Assembly (NCBI RefSeq): GCF_000708285.2 | Contig: NZ_JAUG01000032.1 | Location: forward strand, 1 to 64,000 | From: Pedobacter borealis DSM 19626 | GTDB taxonomy: Bacteria; Bacteroidota; Bacteroidia; Sphingobacteriales; Sphingobacteriaceae | Direction of reading: 5' to 3' | DNA: 64,000 nt | Shown here: piece by piece, positions 37,143 through 46,476 of the stretch | Layout of the letters: each line of letters starts with the position of its first letter | How positions within the stretch are numbered: position 1 is the stretch's first letter | Program-made: the position numbers and the translations under genes | Notes under the pieces: model-generated | Database searches by the model: none | Seen by the model: only the letters and a program-made list of their open reading frames with translations | What the model was told of the DNA's origin: nothing

Positions 37143-37673
37143 TTAATGTTGAACTTTTATTTCAGTTCTTCTGTTCACCATTCTACCTTCTTCACTATCG
37201 TTCGAGCTGATCGGTTCTTTTTCGCCATGACCAACAACAGTAAAATTACTGCCGTTTAAACCTGCGTTTATAAAGTACGATTTTACGGCATTTGCACGGT
37301 CGATAGAGAGTTGCATATTGTGATCGGGTGTACCCTCAGCAGATGAATGTCCGTTAAGTACAAATTTGGTGCTAGGCGATTTTTTCATTTCCGCCACTGC
37401 TTTATCCAGGATAGCGAATGATGAAGTTTTAAGTACAAACGAGTTAAACTCAAACTGGATATTATCTAAGTTGAAGTTGGGTTTTTCAACTGGAGCCGGA
37501 GCTTCTTCTTTCTCTGGGGCAGGCGCTGTTTTTTTCTCTTCTACTGGTGGTGCTGGCTTTTCAATAGGTGCTGGAGCTGGTTTTGCTACCAGTTTTTTTG
37601 TTTTACAAGAATACATTGTAAGGGTAAACAAGGCGAGGAGCGCAGTAAATAAAAGGTTTTTGGTAATGTTCAT
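37143..37673 (-). CDS. OmpA-family lipoprotein with proline-rich spacer
   Basis: 176 residues. Lipobox TMYSC near residue 23, then a Pro/Ala/Glu/Lys-rich spacer (about 30-65) and an OmpA C-terminal domain (about 70-176) with FEFNSFVLKTSSFAILDKAV, FVLNGHSSAEGTPDHNMQLS, RANAVKSYFINAG and NRRTEIKV, the peptidoglycan-binding NxxLSxxRAxxV...NRR pattern. Pal-like link between outer membrane and peptidoglycan. Monocistronic. Confidence 0.88.
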   Translation of the reverse strand: MNITKNLLFTALLALFTLTMYSCKTKKLVAKPAPAPIEKPAPPVEEKKTAPAPEKEEAPAPVEKPNFNLDNIQFEFNSFVLKTSSFAILDKAVAEMKKSPSTKFVLNGHSSAEGTPDHNMQLSIDRANAVKSYFINAGLNGSNFTVVGHGEKEPISSNDSEEGRMVNRRTEIKVQH

Positions 37674-37925
37674 GTTTTAAGATTAATTTAAGTTTATTGG
37701 TGTGTTTGTTGCCCAAACATACCAATAAATGATTACAGCTATAACGATGTTTTTTTTAAGAACTTATGTTTAGTCTGTTAATCCTCGAAATTTAACAAAC
37801 ACTTTTAGAACCAATTTTGCCTTAAATAATTGCAATCAGTGCTCTTTTCTTTAAGCCCGGACATAGAAATTTGAACAGTTTATTGCTATAAAGCAATTAA
37901 GAGAAATTGATCTGGTAAAAAATAT

Positions 37926-38624
37926 TTAAACCTTTAAATTTGGCATTAAGTTTAAGAACGCCTGCGAATTAGCATGGTATTTCTTTTTATCTAATTTAAA
38001 ATAGAATGCTCCTTTTTTAGAACCTGTTCTATCTTTTTCAGCCAGCTTAATCAATAGTCCGGTTGAAGTAATTTTACGGCTGAAATTCCTGGTATCGATT
38101 TTAGTATCGTTTACTTCCTCAAAAAGTATATGCAATTGTGGGATGGTGAATTTTTTAGGTAGCATCTCGAACAAAATTGGATGAAGGGCAGCCTTATATC
38201 TCAGTTTTTTTCGGGCATCAGCAACCATTTGGTTGTGATCAAAAATAAGTTTTGGCCTATCGTTGATCAAAAACCATTCTGCCTCGTAATCGTCATTTAA
38301 CTGTGCCTCATATTTATGGATATCAATAAGGGAAAAATATCCAACAGAAAGTGTTCTTTCAATTGGGTCGCGGTCAGGTTCTCCATAAATCTGCATCTGC
38401 TCCAGGTAAACACCTTCCAAACCTGTCATTTTTTTGAGTACCCTGTTCGCTGCATCGTCTGGACTTTCATTTGCACCCACAAAACCACCCATTAAACTCC
38501 ATTTGTTTATTTCGGGTTCTAAACCCCGTTTAACCAACAGAATTTTAAGGTGTTCACCGTCAAACCCAAACACTATGCAATCAACAGCAACCAGGTAATG
38601 TGGCTGCCTAGAATATTCAATCAT
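37926..38624 (-). CDS. Nudix-type transcriptional regulator, divergent to galactose genes
   Basis: 232 residues: N-terminal Nudix domain (to about 145) and a C-terminal winged helix (FTIPQLHILFEEV, RNFSRKITSTGLL, YHANSQAFLN). The Nudix box reads GGFVGANESPDDAANRVLKK and so lacks the RExxEE acidic residues, as in NrtR/AraR-type regulators that bind a sugar or nucleotide ligand instead of hydrolysing it. It is transcribed away from galT-galK-symporter, with a perfect 19-bp-arm palindrome between them. I infer a galactose-responsive (or related) repressor; AraR of Bacteroides is the nearest described type. Confidence 0.85.
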   Translation of the reverse strand: MIEYSRQPHYLVAVDCIVFGFDGEHLKILLVKRGLEPEINKWSLMGGFVGANESPDDAANRVLKKMTGLEGVYLEQMQIYGEPDRDPIERTLSVGYFSLIDIHKYEAQLNDDYEAEWFLINDRPKLIFDHNQMVADARKKLRYKAALHPILFEMLPKKFTIPQLHILFEEVNDTKIDTRNFSRKITSTGLLIKLAEKDRTGSKKGAFYFKLDKKKYHANSQAFLNLMPNLKV

Positions 38625-38676
38625 TTTTTATCTGAGATTTTAAAGGGCTTAATATGTTCAAATTTTCACGAAAATA

Positions 38677-38719
38677 AAAATTATTATTAATTGTCGTTTT
38701 GACAATTAATAATAATTTT
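38677..38719. promoter_or_regulatory. Palindromic operator between Nudix regulator and galT
   Basis: Arms at 38677-38695 and 38701-38719 are perfect inverted repeats of 19 bases with spacer GTTTT; the core is AATTGTC-GTTTT-GACAATT. It covers the -33 element of the galT promoter, as expected for repression, and lies 53 bases before the regulator's own start, allowing autoregulation. Confidence 0.75.
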
Positions 38720-38727
38720 ATAATTTG
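38697..38727 (+). promoter_or_regulatory. Promoter of the galactose operon
   Basis: TTTTG (38697-38701), 19-base spacer, then TAATTTG (38721-38727), close to the Bacteroidota TTTG-N19-TAnnTTTG consensus. The -33 box lies inside the operator palindrome. galT starts 58 bases downstream. Confidence 0.6.
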
Positions 38728-38785
38728 CCGGCTTAGATGGGTTAAGCTAAATGCTTTCTTTTCTCTAACCAATTGAAAATATAAG

Positions 38786-39847
38786 ATGAACCAAACATTC
38801 GAACTCGATAGTAATCCGCACACCAGGTTAAATATATTAACTGGCGAATGGGTTTTAGTTTCTCCGCACCGTACTAAAAGGCCCTGGCAGGGCAAGGTTG
38901 AAGATGTAACACCTGATAACCGTCCGGAATATGACCCTAAATGTTACTTATGTCCTGGTAATGGCAGGGCAGATGGCGATAGCAATCCAGAATACACCGA
39001 AAGTTTTGTTTTTACCAATGATTTTGCTGCGTTGCTTGAAGATACGCCTGCAGGTAATATGAACGAAGATGATTTATTGGTAGCCAATAATCAGAAAGGG
39101 CTTTGCCGGGTGATCAGTTTTAGCCCGAAACACAACCTCACACTTCCCGAAATGAGTGTCGAAGCCATAACTGCTGTGGTAGATGTTTGGCAAAATGAAT
39201 TTAATAGCCTTGCCGAAAATGATTGGATCAAATACATCCAGATTTTCGAAAACAAAGGCGAAATAATGGGCTGTAGTAATCCACACCCACATGGTCAGAT
39301 CTGGTCGCAGAGCGATATTCCATTAGAAATTGCCAAAGAAACCGAACGTCAGAAAACGTTCTATGCTATTTACAGAAGAAGTTTGCTTGGCGATTACTTA
39401 AAACTGGAGCAAAAGAAAAAAGAGCGTATAGTATTCGAAAACGATCATTTTGTGGTACTTGTACCTTTTTGGGCAGTTTGGCCTTACGAAACCATGATTA
39501 TCAGTAAACGCCATGTAAATAGCATTAAATTATTTACAGAGGCTGAGAAAAAATCGCTAGCTGAAGCCATTAAGGTATTAACAACCAAATATGATAACCT
39601 GTTCGAAACCTCTTTCCCATACTCTGCAGGCATGCATCAGGCACCAGTAAACAATGGCTATTACCCTGAATGGCACTGGCACATGCATTTTTATCCACCA
39701 TTGTTGCGCTCGGCATCAGTTAAAAAGTTTATGGTCGGTTACGAAATGCTAGCTAACCCTCAACGTGATATTACCCCTGAGTTTGCGGCTAACCGTTTAA
39801 AAGAAATGTCTGCAACCCACTATAAAATCAACAAAACTGAAGACTAA
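38786..39847 (+). CDS. galT: Galactose-1-phosphate uridylyltransferase
   Basis: 353 residues, full length. Leloir-pathway enzyme that exchanges UDP between UDP-glucose and galactose 1-phosphate. Visible: CYLCPGNGRADGDSNPEY (zinc Cys pair and substrate loop), SNPHPHGQIW with nucleophile His169, and the C-terminal EWHWHMHFYPPLLRS. Upstream ATG preceded by an A-rich leader. First gene of the operon galT-galK-symporter; 11 bases separate it from galK. Controlled by the palindromic operator at 38677-38719 by inference. Confidence 0.97.
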   Translation: MNQTFELDSNPHTRLNILTGEWVLVSPHRTKRPWQGKVEDVTPDNRPEYDPKCYLCPGNGRADGDSNPEYTESFVFTNDFAALLEDTPAGNMNEDDLLVANNQKGLCRVISFSPKHNLTLPEMSVEAITAVVDVWQNEFNSLAENDWIKYIQIFENKGEIMGCSNPHPHGQIWSQSDIPLEIAKETERQKTFYAIYRRSLLGDYLKLEQKKKERIVFENDHFVVLVPFWAVWPYETMIISKRHVNSIKLFTEAEKKSLAEAIKVLTTKYDNLFETSFPYSAGMHQAPVNNGYYPEWHWHMHFYPPLLRSASVKKFMVGYEMLANPQRDITPEFAANRLKEMSATHYKINKTED

Positions 39848-39858
39848 AATATTAAATA

Positions 39859-41010
39859 ATGAACGCACAAGATCTAAAAAATACTTTCAAAAGACTTTTC
39901 AATGCTGAGCCGATTTTAGTGCGTTCGCCTGGAAGGATAAATATTATTGGCGAGCATACCGATTATAACGGTGGTTTTGTAATGCCTGCTGCTATAGATA
40001 AAGCCATTTATGTAGCCATATCAAAAAGAGAAGATGATGAAATACATTTATTTTCGGAGAGTTATCAGCAATTTGATATTTCATCGATCAAAAGCCTGAA
40101 AAAATCAGAGAACAGTTGGGCTAATTACATTTTGGGTGTTGCCGATCAGTTAAAAGAAAGAGGCCATCAGTTGGGTGGCTTTAATTTTTATATCGATGGT
40201 GACGTGCCTTTGGGTGCTGGTTTATCGTCGTCTGCTGCTGTAGAATGTGCTACCGGCTTTGCGCTCGATCAACTTTTTTCACTTTCCGTTCCGAAAATGG
40301 ATATTGCATTGATTGCACAAAAGGCAGAACAGACTTTTGCTGGTGTTAACTGTGGAATTATGGATCAGTTTGCCTCTGTATTTGGCAAGAAAGACCAAGC
40401 CATTATGCTCGATTGCAGATCGATGAAACACATTTATATCCCATTAAAATTAGATGGATATAAACTTTTGCTTTTAAATACGAATGTAAAACACGCACTT
40501 GCCGATTCTGCCTACAACAAAAGAAGATCACAGTGCGAACAAGGTGTTGCCTGGGTAAAGGAGCATTATCCAAATGTAAGTATGCTTCGTGATGTAGATT
40601 TAGCCATGTTAGAAACCCATGTTAAACCAAAAGATCTGGAAGTTTACACCAAATGTAGTTTTGTAGTGAAAGAAATCGGCCGTTTATTAACCGCTGCGGA
40701 GCAACTGGAAAATGGTAACCTGCAAGGTTTGGGTAAACTGATGTTCGAAACGCATGAAGGTTTAAGCAAAGATTACGAAGTGAGCTGTAAAGAATTAGAT
40801 TTCCTGGTTGATGCGGTTAAACCTCTTGATTATGTATTAGGTGCCAGAATGATGGGCGGTGGTTTTGGTGGTTGTACCATCAATATTGTTAAGGAAGAAA
40901 AAATTGCTGATTTAATTGAGGCGTTATCTTCAAAATACTTACTACAGTTCGGACTCAAGCTTGGTTCCTACACTGTTCAAACTGATAACGGAACCAGCTT
41001 ATACAGCTAA
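39859..41010 (+). CDS. galK: Galactokinase
   Basis: 383 residues, GHMP kinase. Galactokinase signature RSPGRINIIGEHTDYNGGFV (near residue 21), ATP-binding VPLGAGLSSSAAVE (about 117), catalytic Asp context GIMDQFASVFG and C-terminal MMGGGFGGCTINIV. Phosphorylates galactose at C1 in the cytoplasm, supplying GalT. Follows galT directly and precedes the transporter by 39 bases. Confidence 0.97.
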   Translation: MNAQDLKNTFKRLFNAEPILVRSPGRINIIGEHTDYNGGFVMPAAIDKAIYVAISKREDDEIHLFSESYQQFDISSIKSLKKSENSWANYILGVADQLKERGHQLGGFNFYIDGDVPLGAGLSSSAAVECATGFALDQLFSLSVPKMDIALIAQKAEQTFAGVNCGIMDQFASVFGKKDQAIMLDCRSMKHIYIPLKLDGYKLLLLNTNVKHALADSAYNKRRSQCEQGVAWVKEHYPNVSMLRDVDLAMLETHVKPKDLEVYTKCSFVVKEIGRLLTAAEQLENGNLQGLGKLMFETHEGLSKDYEVSCKELDFLVDAVKPLDYVLGARMMGGGFGGCTINIVKEEKIADLIEALSSKYLLQFGLKLGSYTVQTDNGTSLYS

Positions 41011-41049
41011 AATTTAAATAACCAAAGGTATACTAACCAAAATAAATCA

Positions 41050-42726
41050 ATGAAACATAATTTACTAGACACGAAGGATTACATTGTATTTGCAATTTAC
41101 TTCGTTATTGTGGCCGCTTATGGGCTCTACATTTATAACAAGAAAAAGTCAGAATCTACAGGTTCTAAAGATTATTTTCTTGCTGAAGGCTCTTTAACCT
41201 GGTGGGCAATCGGCGCATCGTTAATTGCATCTAATATTTCTGCAGAGCAGTTTATCGGTATGAGCGGATCAGGCTTTAAAATGGGATTGGCCATTGCAAC
41301 CTACGAATGGATGGGCGCATTAACCTTAGTGGTTGTTGCGGTATTCTTTATTCCGGTTTACCTGAAAAACAAAATTGCTACAATGCCGCAATTCCTACAT
41401 CAGCGTTATAACGGAACGGTAGCCATGATAATGGCTGTTTTCTGGTTATTACTTTATGTTGTAGTTAACTTAACCTCGATCCTTTACTTAGGTGCTTTAG
41501 CAGTAAGCAGTATTTCTGGTTTCGATTTAAGTTTCTGTATGTACGCCATTGCAGGTTTTGCTATTATTATTACGCTGGGTGGAATGAAAGTTATTGGATA
41601 TACCGACGTTATTCAGGTGTTTTTCTTAATTCTGGGTGGTTTGGCCACTACCTATTTGGCTTTAAACTTAGTTTCTACACACTATGGAACAACAGGTATT
41701 TTTGAAGGTTATAGCTTAATGACTTCAAAGGCTTCTGAACATTTTCACATGATTTTAAAGCCAGATAACGAAAATTATATCGATTTACCTGGCTTAAGCG
41801 TGCTTGTAGGCGGTATGTGGATTGTGAACTTAAATTATTGGGGCTGTAACCAATACATTACTCAACGTGCTTTGGGTGCTAACCTGGAGACTGCCCGCGG
41901 AGGCATTCTTTTTGCTGCATTCTTAAAATTATTAATGCCAATTATTGTCGTGTTACCAGGTATTGCAGCTTATGTTTTATATAAAGATGGTGCCTTTCAA
42001 GCGGAAATGCTACAAGATGGATCAGTAAACCCAGACCGTGCATATCCGGTATTACTGAATTTACTGCCCGCCGGATTAAAAGGACTTTCGTTCGCTGCAT
42101 TAACCGCTGCAGTGGTAGCCTCTTTAGCAGGTAAAGCAAACAGTATTGCAACTATTTTTACTTTAGATATTTACAAGAAAGTATTAAAGACCGATGCTAC
42201 CGAGAAAAATTTAGTAACAACAGGTAAGATTTCGATTATTGTAGCGATGATTCTTGGCGTATTAATTGCACCACATTTAGGAATCGATAAAAAAGGGGGA
42301 TTCCAATATATCCAGGAGTATACAGGTTTTGTTTCTCCAGGTATTTTTGCCATGTTTATTTTAGGTTTCTTTTGGAAAAGAACAACTTCAAGTGCGGCAC
42401 TATTCGCTACCATCGGTGGTTTCGGTTTGTCAATTTTACTTAAATTCTTACCTAAACTTACCGATCTTTCATGGTTATCAGGAATGGGTTTCTCTGTTAA
42501 AAATGCAACGGGTGTTTACGAAATTCCATTTTTAGATCGGATGGGCTTTGTATTTGTATTCTGTATCCTTGGTATGGTGATCATCAGTTTAGCGAGCAAC
42601 AAAGTTAAGGCAGAAGCTAAAGGACTGGCTATCGATGCTAAAATGTTCAAAACCTCTACCAGTTTTGCAGTAGGGGCTTTAATCATCATCGGATTATTGG
42701 TTGCACTTTATAGTGTATACTGGTAA
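41050..42726 (+). CDS. Sodium/galactose (SSS family) symporter, vSGLT-like
   Basis: 558 residues, about 14 membrane helices. The SSS core NISAEQFIGMSGSGFKMGLA, YEWMGALTLVVVAVFFIPVY, NLTSILYLGALAV and GYTDVIQVFFLILGG closely follows the vSGLT sodium/galactose transporter; AVVASLAGKANSIATIFTLD provides the sodium-site helix. Its place after galT-galK supports galactose as substrate, bringing sugar across the inner membrane. A terminator follows. Confidence 0.92.
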   Translation: MKHNLLDTKDYIVFAIYFVIVAAYGLYIYNKKKSESTGSKDYFLAEGSLTWWAIGASLIASNISAEQFIGMSGSGFKMGLAIATYEWMGALTLVVVAVFFIPVYLKNKIATMPQFLHQRYNGTVAMIMAVFWLLLYVVVNLTSILYLGALAVSSISGFDLSFCMYAIAGFAIIITLGGMKVIGYTDVIQVFFLILGGLATTYLALNLVSTHYGTTGIFEGYSLMTSKASEHFHMILKPDNENYIDLPGLSVLVGGMWIVNLNYWGCNQYITQRALGANLETARGGILFAAFLKLLMPIIVVLPGIAAYVLYKDGAFQAEMLQDGSVNPDRAYPVLLNLLPAGLKGLSFAALTAAVVASLAGKANSIATIFTLDIYKKVLKTDATEKNLVTTGKISIIVAMILGVLIAPHLGIDKKGGFQYIQEYTGFVSPGIFAMFILGFFWKRTTSSAALFATIGGFGLSILLKFLPKLTDLSWLSGMGFSVKNATGVYEIPFLDRMGFVFVFCILGMVIISLASNKVKAEAKGLAIDAKMFKTSTSFAVGALIIIGLLVALYSVYW

Positions 42727-42746
42727 ACGATAATGTATAAAATAGG

Positions 42747-42782
42747 AAAGGGATAAAGTCATTAGATTTTATCCCTTTTTTT
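42747..42782 (+). terminator. Terminator of the galactose operon
   Basis: AAAGGGATAAA (42748-42758) pairs with TTTTATCCCTTT (to 42778) and a T run follows to 42782. Confidence 0.85.
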
Positions 42783-43044
42783 GTATAACGCCGAAATTAA
42801 GTCGGAAAGAAACCTTTGAACCATGTTAAAAGATCTCTCCTCCAAAGGAGTTCCTTCGGAACACTACGGTCGAGATGACGATACTCCACGGAAGCTCATT
42901 GTCACTACAATACTTTTCTTAAGCTTATGACCATTGGTATTAGATTTAAGGTAGAAAAACTTAATGTCCTTAATTCCTTAATAACCTGAGTTCGATTATT
43001 AAATCTCATTTTGTGGCGTTTTAATCAAGTTTTCTGTTAAGACG

Positions 43045-43114
43045 GTCGTCACCCTGAATTTATTTCAGGGTCTTTCACGCTAAAAAGATGCTGAAATAAA
43101 TTCAGCAGGACGAT
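43045..43114. repeat. Twin-palindrome REP-like element
   Basis: Two neighbouring palindromes, CCCTGAATTTATTTCAGGG and GCTGAAATAAATTCAGC, flanked by GTCGTC and GACGAT. The same pair in opposite orientation is at 60387-60456. Non-coding extragenic repeat; the surrounding gap 42783-43180 also holds a fragment near 42850-42880 (TTCGGAACACTACGGTCGAG) and no gene. Confidence 0.7.
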
Positions 43115-43180
43115 AAAGCGGGATTAGGCGTAAATAAGATATAATTTTCAGCAAATAATTATCGAACTCAGGTTAATAAT

Positions 43181-43342
43181 AAAACTAACCATCGTGAAAG
43201 ATCCTGAAAGAAGTTCAGGAAGACGCTCGCATTTAAATTTAAACCTTAATGTTCTTAATTCCTTAATGATAAAACTAACCATCGTGAAAGATCCTGAAAG
43301 AAGTTCAGGAAGACGCTCGCATTTAAATTTAAAACCTTAATG
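43181..43342. repeat. Direct repeat with 90-bp period at an antiporter breakpoint
   Basis: 43181-43251 and 43271-43342 share AAAACTAACCATCGTGAAAG, ATCCTGAAAGAAGTTCAGGA and AGACGCTCGCATTTAAATTT almost without change. The second copy ends exactly where recognisable antiporter sequence begins (43342/43343). Confidence 0.85.
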
Positions 43343-43554
43343 GCCTTAAAAGCGGCATCGTAAAGCAATGGTGGGAGGAATATCAAAAATATAATTTCAG
43401 GATTAATGTCAATTGGTGGCAAAGATGGAACAAAACCCACCGCTATTCCAGCTATAATCAATAAAATAGGATAGGGGATTTTAATTCGATCGGCTACAGC
43501 AGAAAGGCCAATCATCACAGCTAAAATAAATATTACAATGGCATAATTTTCCAT
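43343..43554 (-). pseudogene. N-terminal fragment of a CPA1-type Na+/H+ antiporter
   Basis: The first about 71 residues are a clear NhaP/CPA1 antiporter N-terminus: ADRIKIPYPILLIIAGIAVG, FVPSLPPIDINPEIIFLIFL and PPLLYDAAFKAI. A full protein has 400 to 550 residues. The frame runs on to 43255 through repeat DNA as unrelated residues. The rest of the gene is absent from the window, so a deletion or rearrangement at the direct repeat removed it. Confidence 0.8.
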
Positions 43555-43844
43555 ATCGGCAAAACGCGTTTAATAGAAGTCGAAACACTTACTTGCAAAA
43601 TATATGTTTAGAACTGGATTAAAAAGTTTCTGGCCGAAATAAATTAATCGATGAAACGAGGGAATGTCTTGAATTCTACTGCGATAAATGCGGTTAAATT
43701 AGAAGGATAAAACTTTAATGTCCTTCAATTCTTAATGATACAATAAAAAAAGAAAGCATGGATGCATTGCTAAAACGAGATAATACCGTTTTATAATACG
43801 GAAAAATTACAGAGGAAGAATGAAAAATATAGATTAAGAGTGAA

Positions 43845-44159
43845 TTAGCGCTGTAACCTAGGCCTTTTACTCTTAAAAGGTTGGCTGGTTTTTGGCTTTG
43901 CCGCTTGAACACCACTTTCCTCTTCCGATATTTTAACTGTAATTACATTGCCTTTAAAAGTTTCTCCATTTAAGGTAGATACAATGTTTTTAGCATCCGG
44001 TAAACTGTATATTTCCAAAAAAGCATAGCCTTTACACTTGCCAGTAGCTCTATCACGAACAATTTTAATCGTTTCTACCCTACCATGAAGGCTAACCAAT
44101 ATCGCCAAATCCATCTCTTGGATATTGTCAGGAAGGCCACCTATAAAAATCTTAACCAT
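43845..44159 (-). CDS. RRM-domain RNA-binding protein
   Basis: 104 residues from the ATG at 44159 (frame open to 44183). Single RRM: RNP2 KIFIGGLP, RNP1 CKGYAFLEIY, with the intervening AILVSLHGRVETIKIVRDRA, and a basic tail rich in Lys, Pro and Arg. Such small RRM proteins occur widely in Bacteroidota and have been linked to post-transcriptional control. Monocistronic. Confidence 0.9.
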   Translation of the reverse strand: MVKIFIGGLPDNIQEMDLAILVSLHGRVETIKIVRDRATGKCKGYAFLEIYSLPDAKNIVSTLNGETFKGNVITVKISEEESGVQAAKPKTSQPFKSKRPRLQR

Positions 44160-44317
44160 TAATTCAGTAATTTGAGAGAACATCCGATTAAATCAAGCTT
44201 AAATCAAGAATTGTTCTTTTAGACTTGCAAAATAAGCAAAATGATATTCTTACCCAAACTAATTAAATGAATTTTGCCTCATTTTTATCATAAATTTGTG
44301 AAGAGCAGGCATATATA

Positions 44318-44348
44318 TTGATGTTGACAGACATAAAATGTACATTCG
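44318..44348 (+). promoter_or_regulatory. Candidate promoter of the SASA esterase gene
   Basis: TTG at 44318-44320, a 20-base spacer, then TACATTCG (44341-44348), one mismatch from TAnnTTTG. The start codon is 31 bases downstream. Confidence 0.4.
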
Positions 44349-44378
44349 CTTTCTAATCATCAAAAAATAGGTTAAAAT

Positions 44379-46364
44379 ATGAGCATCTCTAAGTTAAAAT
44401 CTATACTCATTATCGCATTATTCCTCTTCAGTTCGCTACTAGTACAGTCAAAAATTTTATTGCCGTCAGTATTTAGCGACAATATGGTTTTGCAGCAAAA
44501 AACAAATGCGGCCATTTGGGGTAAAGCCACAGCTGGTAAAGCCGTTAAGATAACGGTTTCGTGGAATAAAATTAATTATGGGGCTATTGCAGATGCCAGT
44601 GGCAATTGGAAAATTAAAGTGGCAACGCCAGGTTACGGCGGGCCATATTCGATCACCATTTCCGATGGAGAATTATTGGTGCTAAACAATGTATTAATAG
44701 GGGATGTTTGGATTTGCTCAGGCCAATCGAATATGGAAATGCCTTTAGCGGGGTGGGGAAAAATCCTTAACCACGAAAAAGAAATTGCTGATGCTAAATT
44801 TCCAAATATCCGTTTATTACAGGCAGAACATGTTACCAGTAGTTTTCCACTTAACGATGCCAAAGTGACTAATAGTGGTTGGCAGGAATGTAACCCAAAA
44901 TATATTGCTGAGTTTTCTTCTACAGCCTATTTCTTCGCCCGCGAAGTGTATGAAAAAACTAAAATCCCTATGGGCCTAATCCATACTTCATGGGGAGGAA
45001 CAATTGCTGAAGCCTGGACAAGTGCCGAATCGCTTAAAAAAATGACCGATTTTTCTGCCGCAGTTGATAAGATCCAAAAAACAGCTAAAAATCAATCAAC
45101 AGTTTCTTACGAAGAAAAACTGCAGAATTGGATTAAAATGACAACCGAGAAAGATTCCGGTTATCAGGCTGGAGAAACAAAATGGGCTTTGGCAGAAACT
45201 AAAAACTGGAAAAGCATGACTTTGCCGACTTTGTGGGAAGATGCAGCCCTTAAAAATTTTGATGGCATTGTATGGTTTTCAAAAAAGATTAACATCCCCG
45301 AAAACTGGGAAACAAACGGCGCTAAACTTAATTTAAGTACAATTGATGATAACGATATTACCTTCGTAAACGGAGTAAAAGTGGGTGAAACGGTAGGGTA
45401 TAATGTTGGTAGAACATATACGATACCTGCAAATCTGCTCAAAATAGGTGAAAATACGATTACTGTTAGGGTTTTTGACAGTGGTGGCGGCGGCGGTATA
45501 TATTGTGACGCCAAAGATTTGAGCTTAACAAACAACACGGCAGAGAAAATTTCTTTAGCTGGCGACTGGAAGTATAGAGTGGGGGTAGATTTTAAAAATA
45601 TTGAAGCTAAACCTTATGAAGAAAATGGTCCTAACAGACCAACCGTTTTGTACAATGCGATGATTCATCCTTACCTGCAATTTTCAATTAAAGGTGCCAT
45701 TTGGTATCAGGGAGAAAGTAATGCCGATAGAGCTTACCAATACCGCGAATTATTTCCAACGATGATTAAAGATTGGCGCCAGAAATGGGGGCAGGGAGAT
45801 TTTCCATTCTATTTCGTTCAACTGGCCAATTTTATGCAGATTGATCATTCTCCTGTAGAATCTGCCTGGGCGGAGCTTAGAGAGGCCCAACAAAAAACAC
45901 TTACACTACCGAATACAGGTATGGCTACCATTATTGATATCGGTGATGCAAAAGATATTCACCCTAAAAACAAACAAGAGGTGGGTAGAAGGTTAGCCTT
46001 AATCGCCCTGGCTAAAACATATGGTCAGAAAATAAACTATTCCGGTCCCATTTATCAATCAAATAAAGTAGAAGGAAAACAGATCCGTTTAACTTTTGGC
46101 AATACAGAAAATGGATTAAAAGCCGTAGATGGTGCAGCACTAACCGGTTTTGCCATCGCTGGAGCAGATAAGAAATTTTATTGGGCCAAAGCAAGCATCC
46201 AGGGGAATCAGATCATCGTAAGTAGCGATCAGGTGGCAAATCCTGTAGCAGTTCGTTATGCATGGGGAAATAATCCTGTGTGTAACCTGGTTAGTAATGA
46301 TGGCTTGCCGGCATCACCTTTCAGAACAGATACCTGGCAAGGCCTTACCTTTGCAAAGAAATAA
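44379..46364 (+). CDS. SASA-family carbohydrate esterase (sialate O-acetylesterase-like)
   Basis: 661 residues with a signal peptide (to about residue 25, LLVQSK). SGNH-type esterase: block I ICSGQSNMEMPLAGW (Ser nucleophile), GAIWYQGESNADRA and block V DAKDIHPKNKQEVGRRL (Asp and His). An insertion at about 285-385 (WFSKKINIPENWETNGAKLN, DDNDITFVNGVKVGE) resembles the jelly-roll domain of beta-galactosidases. The family removes O-acetyl groups from sialic acid, xylan or pectin; in this glycosidase-rich neighbourhood a plant glycan is more likely. Monocistronic. Confidence 0.88.
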   Translation: MSISKLKSILIIALFLFSSLLVQSKILLPSVFSDNMVLQQKTNAAIWGKATAGKAVKITVSWNKINYGAIADASGNWKIKVATPGYGGPYSITISDGELLVLNNVLIGDVWICSGQSNMEMPLAGWGKILNHEKEIADAKFPNIRLLQAEHVTSSFPLNDAKVTNSGWQECNPKYIAEFSSTAYFFAREVYEKTKIPMGLIHTSWGGTIAEAWTSAESLKKMTDFSAAVDKIQKTAKNQSTVSYEEKLQNWIKMTTEKDSGYQAGETKWALAETKNWKSMTLPTLWEDAALKNFDGIVWFSKKINIPENWETNGAKLNLSTIDDNDITFVNGVKVGETVGYNVGRTYTIPANLLKIGENTITVRVFDSGGGGGIYCDAKDLSLTNNTAEKISLAGDWKYRVGVDFKNIEAKPYEENGPNRPTVLYNAMIHPYLQFSIKGAIWYQGESNADRAYQYRELFPTMIKDWRQKWGQGDFPFYFVQLANFMQIDHSPVESAWAELREAQQKTLTLPNTGMATIIDIGDAKDIHPKNKQEVGRRLALIALAKTYGQKINYSGPIYQSNKVEGKQIRLTFGNTENGLKAVDGAALTGFAIAGADKKFYWAKASIQGNQIIVSSDQVANPVAVRYAWGNNPVCNLVSNDGLPASPFRTDTWQGLTFAKK

Positions 46365-46476
46365 TTGGTAAAAATTTGTGCAATGTGTGTGGTTAAATCC
46401 GTGTAATGCAGGCAATATTTAAAGTTACGCTATTCTTTGTGGCTTACTTTATATTTTTACTAGCTAACCGGAAATT

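Noticed and set aside
37366-37680. Plus-strand 104-residue frame over the OmpA-like gene
   Set aside because: It is the reverse of the proline-rich spacer and signal peptide of the real minus-strand gene.
43255-43342. Residues after the antiporter fragment as part of a real 99-residue protein
   Set aside because: They are translated from the extragenic direct repeat and have no similarity to the antiporter family.
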